DNA of 43,667 nt from Clostridiales bacterium. GTDB lineage: Bacteria > Bacillota > Clostridia > Christensenellales > Aristaeellaceae. Under the pieces are notes generated by a model. That model had not been told where the DNA came from, did not search any database, and saw nothing but the letters and a program-made list of their open reading frames with translations. Below are positions 39,711-43,667 of the stretch, one piece after another (position 1 is the stretch's first letter; every line of letters begins with the position of its first letter). The translations under genes and the position numbers were made by a program. Location: NCBI GenBank assembly GCA_012728815.1, contig JAAYEI010000007.1, positions 1 to 43,667 on the forward strand, given 5' to 3'.

Positions 39711-40697
39711 ATGAAGATAACGGCGCTGTTCCAGAAACAGAAAATGATGCGCACGGTGCTCCTGTCCCTGATTCCGGTTTCCCTCATGGCTGTCTATCTC
39801 TATGGCTGGCGGATGCTGATGCTGGCTGCTTTTGTGGCCCTGGCTGCGGTGATTTCCGAGTACCTGGTGATGCGCAGCATCAACAAGGACAAAACCAAGG
39901 TATCTGAGGCCGCTTTTGTGTCCGCCGCCCTGTTCACGCTGACCCTGCCTCCGCAGACCCCGGTGTGGGTGGCGGTGGTGGGCATTGTCTTTGGCATCGT
40001 GTTTGGCAAGGCGGTGTTTGGCGGCTTTGGCCGCAATGTTTTCAACCCGGCGCTGGTGGGGCGCTGCTTCATCTATGTGGCCTTTCCCCACTACCTCACC
40101 ATGAACTGGGCCCAGCCCTTCCTGGCGCTGCCCGGCGGCTTTGCCGCCTGGACGGTGGCGGCGGACGCGGTCACCTCGGCCACCCCCATCATCAACTACA
40201 ACCAGGGCATCGCCGCGATGGACAACCTGCGCCTCTTCCTGGGCAGCGTGGGGGGCGCCCTGGGGGAGACCAGCGCGCTGCTCATCCTGCTCTCCGGCGC
40301 CTTCCTGGTGTACAGGAAGGTGGCCTCCTGGCAGCTGATGGTGTCCACCATCGTCTCGGGCACCCTGCTGGCCGCCATCTTCCATTACGCGGGCGTGCAG
40401 CATGCCACCGGCGTGCTGGCGGCACCCCCGCTGTTCACCCTGCTCTCTGGCGGCTTCCTCTTTGGCGCCATCTTCATGGTGACCGACCCGGTCTCCGCCC
40501 CCAAGGGCAAGGGCGCCCAGTGGATTGCCGGCACCCTGGTGGGCCTGATCACCATCATCATCCGCACCTTCTCACTGTTCACGGAGGGCATGATGTTTGC
40601 CATCCTCATCGTCAACGCGTTCACCCCCCTGCTGGAGCTGCAGATCAAGCGGCGCCAGGACAGGAAGAAACTGGCCGCAAAGGAGGCGTCCGCATGA
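39711..40697 (+). CDS. nqrB: NqrB/RnfD-type membrane subunit of a Na+-translocating oxidoreductase
   Basis: A 328-residue multi-span subunit that carries a covalently bound FMN and forms part of the ion path. It has the family's GRNVFNPALVGRCF segment. The flavinylation motif D-x-x-(S/T)-(A/G)-T is seen as DAVTSATP, predicting FMN on T158 near the membrane surface. The length fits RnfD (about 320-350) better than NqrB (about 410), which has an extra N-terminal region absent here. The genes that follow are of the Nqr type, so the complex is called Nqr-like. Start ATG 39711 follows GAGGTGAGGAT. It overlaps nqrC by four bases. Confidence 0.9.
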   Translation: MKITALFQKQKMMRTVLLSLIPVSLMAVYLYGWRMLMLAAFVALAAVISEYLVMRSINKDKTKVSEAAFVSAALFTLTLPPQTPVWVAVVGIVFGIVFGKAVFGGFGRNVFNPALVGRCFIYVAFPHYLTMNWAQPFLALPGGFAAWTVAADAVTSATPIINYNQGIAAMDNLRLFLGSVGGALGETSALLILLSGAFLVYRKVASWQLMVSTIVSGTLLAAIFHYAGVQHATGVLAAPPLFTLLSGGFLFGAIFMVTDPVSAPKGKGAQWIAGTLVGLITIIIRTFSLFTEGMMFAILIVNAFTPLLELQIKRRQDRKKLAAKEASA

Positions 40698-41302
40698 AAA
40701 GAGGGTATGTCTACACCTTCCTCTTCATGGTGGCGATCACCGCCGTGCTGGTCTTTGCGCTGGCCGCGGCCTATGAGGGCTTCAAGCCGGCCATCACCGC
40801 CAACAAGGACCTGCAGGAGCAGCGCGCGGTGCTCTATGCCCTGAACCTGGACCAGAACCTGAGCGACGAGCAGGTGGTGCAGGAATACGACAGCAAGGTG
40901 GCGCCCCAGCCGCTGAACGGCCTGGAAGAGGTCAATGGCCTGCCCATCCTGGCCCACGTGGAGGACGGCCAGCCCCTGGCCTATGCGGTGCCCTTTGAGG
41001 GCAGCGCGCTCTGGGGCTCGCTGCGGGGTTACCTGGGCGTCACCGCGGACCTGGACCAGCTGACCGGCCTGGTCTTCACCTACCAGAACGAGACCCCGGG
41101 CCTGGGCGGGCGCATCGATGAGGAATGGTACAAAAGCCAGTTCCGCGGCCTGCCCATTCAGGAGGGCGGCACCATCCGCTACGGCGGGCAGCCCGGCTAC
41201 ACCCTGGACGCGGTGACCGGCGCCACCCAGACCTCACAGGCGGTGCTGCGCACCCTGAACAAAGCGCTGGAAAACACTGTTTTTGCAGGGGAGGTGGAAT
41301 AA
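40694..41302 (+). CDS. nqrC: NqrC/RnfG-type FMN-binding subunit
   Basis: A 202-residue protein with one N-terminal membrane helix (about residues 5-27) and an extracytoplasmic FMN_bind domain. ETPGLGGRIDEEWY is the usual FMN_bind signature, and DAVTGATQTS near the C-terminus is the flavinylation site (D172 to T178), where ApbE attaches FMN. It passes electrons between the other subunits on the outer face of the membrane. Start ATG 40694 overlaps the stop of nqrB (ATGA). Confidence 0.93.
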   Translation: MKRGYVYTFLFMVAITAVLVFALAAAYEGFKPAITANKDLQEQRAVLYALNLDQNLSDEQVVQEYDSKVAPQPLNGLEEVNGLPILAHVEDGQPLAYAVPFEGSALWGSLRGYLGVTADLDQLTGLVFTYQNETPGLGGRIDEEWYKSQFRGLPIQEGGTIRYGGQPGYTLDAVTGATQTSQAVLRTLNKALENTVFAGEVE

Positions 41303-41923
41303 ATGGCAGCGGAGAAACTGAGCGCCAACTTCAAACGCAACATGTTCACCGAAAACCAGGTGCTGCGGGCCATCCTGGGCATCTGCTCCTCCCTGGCGGT
41401 CACCAACACCATGCGCAACTCCCTGGTGATGGGCCTGGGCGTGGCCTTTGTGACGGGCCTGTCCAGCCTGACCCTGTCCGCCATGCGGGAAGTCATTCCC
41501 CACCGCATCCGCATGCTGGTGCAGACCCTGGTCATCGCCGTGTACGTCATTCTTGTGGATTTGCTGCTGCAGGCCTACCTGCCGGAGGTGTCCAAGCAGC
41601 TGGGGCCCTATGTGGGGCTTATCATCACCAACTGCATCATCATGGGCCGGGCCGAGGCCTATGCCCAGTCCAACCCGCCCATCCCCGCCATGTTTGACGG
41701 CTTCTTCGCGGGGCTGGGGTACGCGATGATTCTGCTGATGGTGTCCTTCATCCGTGAGCTGCTGGGCTTTGGAACGCTGTTTGGCTTCCAGGTCATCCAC
41801 ACCGCCCCTGAGAACCTGTGGACCATCATGATCATGCCACCCGCCGCCTTCTTCATCATCGGCTCCATGATCTGGTTCATCTCCGCCCGCGCCGCGCGCA
41901 AGGCGGCCGCGAAGGCCAAGTAA
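41303..41923 (+). CDS. nqrD: NqrD membrane subunit
   Basis: A 206-residue six-span membrane subunit. It matches NqrD rather than RnfE in key places: QVLRAILGICSSLAVTNTM near the first helix, YVGLIITNCIIMGRAEAYA in the middle, and SFIRELLGFGTLFGFQV, each closely like the corresponding Vibrio NqrD segments. NqrD and NqrE form a pseudo-symmetric pair that holds an iron centre between them. The ATG directly follows the nqrC stop codon (TAAATG), and AGGGGAGGTGG precedes it. Confidence 0.94.
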   Translation: MAAEKLSANFKRNMFTENQVLRAILGICSSLAVTNTMRNSLVMGLGVAFVTGLSSLTLSAMREVIPHRIRMLVQTLVIAVYVILVDLLLQAYLPEVSKQLGPYVGLIITNCIIMGRAEAYAQSNPPIPAMFDGFFAGLGYAMILLMVSFIRELLGFGTLFGFQVIHTAPENLWTIMIMPPAAFFIIGSMIWFISARAARKAAAKAK

Positions 41924-41937
41924 GGAGGGGAGAGAAC

Positions 41938-42531
41938 ATGGCGCCCAACATCAGCCCCCTGGTCATCCTGATTGCCTCCATCTTCACCAGCAACATGATC
42001 CTGTCCAACTTCCTGGGCATGTGCTCCTACCTGTCCGTGTCCACCGAGTACAAGACGGCCACGGGCCTTGGCATGGCGGTCACCCTGGTGCTGGTGCTGA
42101 CGACGGCCATCAACTGGCTGGTCTACACCTTCATCATTGTGCCGCCGGAGCTGTATTACCTGCAGTACATCATCTTCATCATGGTCATCGCGGCGCTGGT
42201 GCAGATCCTGGAGATGGGCATGGACCGCTACATGCCGGACTTGCACGCCAAGCTGGGCATCTTCCTGCCGCTGATTACCGTCAACTGCGCCATCCTCGGC
42301 GTGACCCTCTTCATGGTCATCCGCCACTACAACTTCATCCAGTCCGTGCTGTTCTCCCTGGGCAGCGGCCTGGGCTGGTGGCTGGCCATCAACATGCTGG
42401 CGGCCATCCGTGAAAAACTGGCTAGCGCCAAGCTGCCTCCGGGCGTCAAAGGCCCCGCGCTCTCCTTCATCATCACCGGCATCATGGCCATGGCGTTCAT
42501 CGGCTTTTCCGGAATCTTCACCATCCAGTAA
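41938..42531 (+). CDS. nqrE: NqrE membrane subunit
   Basis: A 197-residue, six-span subunit whose topology is inverted relative to NqrD. It is clearly NqrE-like: IASIFTSNMILSNFLGMCSYLSVS (with the conserved cysteine used as iron ligand), IAALVQILEMGMDRYMP, LGIFLPLITVNCAILGVTLF (second conserved cysteine), GSGLGWWLAINMLAAIREK, and a final LPPGVKGPALSFIITGIMAMAFIGFSG. The RnfA alternative is less likely. ATG 41938 follows AAGGAGGGGAGAGAAC. Confidence 0.95.
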   Translation: MAPNISPLVILIASIFTSNMILSNFLGMCSYLSVSTEYKTATGLGMAVTLVLVLTTAINWLVYTFIIVPPELYYLQYIIFIMVIAALVQILEMGMDRYMPDLHAKLGIFLPLITVNCAILGVTLFMVIRHYNFIQSVLFSLGSGLGWWLAINMLAAIREKLASAKLPPGVKGPALSFIITGIMAMAFIGFSGIFTIQ

Positions 42532-42540
42532 GGAGGCGGC

Positions 42541-43647
42541 ATGGACTTTTCGACCATCCTCAAGACCGTCGGAATCCTGGCGGCCGTATCGGCGGGGCTC
42601 AGCGTCATCATCTCCATCGCGGAGTCGGTCCTCAACAACTATGGCGAGTGCGAACTGGACGTCAACAACGGCAAGCGCCTGCTGAAGGTCAAGGGCGGCT
42701 CCTCCTTGCTGAGCCTTTTGGCCTCCGAGAAAATCTTCATCCCCTCCGCCTGCGGCGGCAAGGCCACCTGCGGGCTGTGCAAGGTGGCGGTGATCGACGG
42801 CGGCGGTCCCCTGCTGCTGACGGAAGAGCCCTACATTTCCCAGGAGGAGCGCGCGCAGCACATGCGCTTGTCCTGCCAGGTCAAGGTCAAGGGCAACATG
42901 AAGCTGCTCATCCCCGAGGATTTGTTCAACATCCGGGAGTTCGTCTGCGAGCTCGTCGAGGTGGAGGACATGACCTACGACATCAAGCGGCTGCGCATGA
43001 AGCTGCCCCCCGGGCAGACCATCGAGTTCAAGGCCGGGCAGTTCGTGCAGTTCTATTCCAAGCCCTACGGCAAGGTCAAGGAGGAGGCCTTCCGCGCCTA
43101 TTCCATCTCCTCCAAGGCGTCGGAGAAGGACCATATCGAGCTGCTCATCCGCCTGGTGCCCAATGGCATCGTCACCAACTACGTGCACACCGCCCTGAAT
43201 GTGGGGGACGCGGTGAAGATGTCCGGCCCCTACGGGGATTTCTACCTGCGCGGCAACTGCGAGGAGCTCATCATGATCGCCGGCGGCTCGGGGCTCGCGC
43301 CCATCCGCTCCCTGGTCTACGATGTCATCGAGAAGGGGCTGCCCCACAGGATGCGCTTCTTCTTCGGCGCGAACACCCTGCGCGACCTGTACTACATGGA
43401 CGAGTTCCGGCAGATTGAGAAGGATTATCCCCAGTTCACCTTCATCCCCTGCCTGGCCTTCCCCAAGCCCGAGGATAACTGGGACGGTGTGTCCGGCTTC
43501 GTCACCGTCGCCCTGCAGGAGCAGGTGGACAGCGCCCAGGGCAAGGAAGCCTACCTCTGCGGCAGCCCGGGCATGCTGGACGCCTGCATCAAAATCCTGC
43601 ACGACAAGGGCTTTGACGACCAGGCCATCTTCTTCGACAAGTTCTGA
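42541..43647 (+). CDS. nqrF: NqrF, NADH-oxidising 2Fe-2S/FAD subunit
   Basis: A 368-residue peripheral subunit with one N-terminal membrane helix (about residues 8-28), a plant-type ferredoxin domain, and an FAD/NADH reductase domain. The 2Fe-2S cysteines are C71, C77, C80 (SACGGKATCGLCKV) and C112 (LSCQVKV), at nearly the same positions as in Vibrio NqrF. FAD binding is RAYSIS (186-191), the NAD site GGSGLAPIRS (248-257), and the C-terminal YLCGSPGMLDAC the NADH-oxidation loop. It is somewhat shorter than the about 407 residues of Vibrio NqrF. This subunit is the electron entry from NADH and defines the complex as Nqr rather than Rnf. Start follows AAGGAGGCGGC. Confidence 0.95.
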   Translation: MDFSTILKTVGILAAVSAGLSVIISIAESVLNNYGECELDVNNGKRLLKVKGGSSLLSLLASEKIFIPSACGGKATCGLCKVAVIDGGGPLLLTEEPYISQEERAQHMRLSCQVKVKGNMKLLIPEDLFNIREFVCELVEVEDMTYDIKRLRMKLPPGQTIEFKAGQFVQFYSKPYGKVKEEAFRAYSISSKASEKDHIELLIRLVPNGIVTNYVHTALNVGDAVKMSGPYGDFYLRGNCEELIMIAGGSGLAPIRSLVYDVIEKGLPHRMRFFFGANTLRDLYYMDEFRQIEKDYPQFTFIPCLAFPKPEDNWDGVSGFVTVALQEQVDSAQGKEAYLCGSPGMLDACIKILHDKGFDDQAIFFDKF

Positions 43648-43659
43648 CAGGAGGGCGGC

Positions 43660-43667
43660 ATGAAACA
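43660..43667 (+). CDS. Start of a further gene after nqrF (cut off by the window)
   Basis: ATG AAA CA at 43660, preceded by CAGGAGGGCGGC with ideal spacing and 12 bases after the nqrF stop. Only two codons are visible (Met-Lys, then a CA-beginning codon), compatible with a signal peptide or any other protein. It is likely the sixth gene of the operon; its identity bears on the missing NqrA. Confidence 0.6.

Noticed and set aside
39711-43647. Reading the last operon as an Rnf complex
   Set aside because: There is no RnfB or RnfC-like ferredoxin-rich subunit, and a NqrF-type 2Fe-2S/FAD protein is present. The D and E subunits match Nqr more closely. Only subunit B has Rnf-like length.
1-43667. 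tRNA, rRNA, CRISPR, insertion sequences, prophage or plasmid functions
   Set aside because: I scanned both strands for cloverleaf-like and repeat patterns, transposase or integrase motifs and regular direct repeats, and saw none that I could support; short GC palindromes are terminators.

Overview
This 43.7-kb window looks like chromosomal core sequence from a strictly or mostly anaerobic, high-GC member of the Bacillota (class Clostridia or a close relative). Supporting this are a single-chain pyruvate:ferredoxin oxidoreductase, a class III (oxygen-sensitive) ribonucleotide reductase with its activase, rubrerythrin and ferritin, a long-form hibernation factor, Bacillota-style AGGAGG ribosome-binding sites, and strong TTGACA/TATAAT-type promoters. 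No tRNA, rRNA, CRISPR array, insertion sequence, phage gene or plasmid gene was seen. I would not assign a genus.

Layout. 1-1.6 kb (minus strand): the start of a secreted FMN-binding protein, a HAD phosphatase and an MscL channel carrying a zinc ribbon. 1.9-7.9 kb (plus): a four-gene importer of the BMP/nucleoside ABC type, with a DUF3798-like binding protein, a double ATPase and two permeases; the first permease carries a domain of about 240 residues outside the membrane. 8.0-8.8 kb (minus): rubrerythrin preceded by a 38-residue TTG-start membrane protein. 9.0-13.2 kb (plus): nrdD-nrdG behind tandem NrdR-like boxes, then a methyltransferase and an OsmC-like protein. 13.3-19.8 kb: a short formate/nitrite-type channel, a split chromate transporter with thpR, an ABC exporter, deoC, a small GNAT protein, hpf and a flavodoxin.

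19.8-26.1 kb is a divergent amino-sugar (probably sialic acid) locus. A binding protein, two permeases and a NanA-type lyase are on the minus strand; a FadR/GntR regulator and an AGE-type 2-epimerase are on the plus strand. The locus has no transport ATPase and no ManNAc kinase. A NahK-like N-acetylhexosamine 1-kinase at 33.7 kb suggests wider use of host-glycan amino sugars. 26.3-34.8 kb (plus) carries a lipid kinase, PFOR, two FrnE/DsbA-like proteins, a stand-alone FakA-like domain, a TauE/SafE permease and nahK. 34.9-39.5 kb (minus) carries an SGNH hydrolase, an SDR oxidoreductase, ferritin, a small membrane protein, and a pirin/DOPA-dioxygenase-like/nitroreductase operon.

39.7 kb to the end is a plus-strand operon for a sodium-pumping NADH dehydrogenase-type complex, nqrB-C-D-E-F. 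NqrD, E and F are clearly of the Nqr type, including a plant-type 2Fe-2S plus FAD subunit F. However, the operon begins at a short, RnfD-sized subunit B and has no nqrA. One further gene begins in the last eight bases. With NqrA, the quinone-binding subunit, missing from its usual place, the electron acceptor is an open question, and this is the most interesting system in the window. Together the genes suggest pyruvate oxidation to reduced ferredoxin, NADH oxidation coupled to an ion gradient, amino-sugar and nucleoside scavenging, and a substantial oxygen and peroxide defence.
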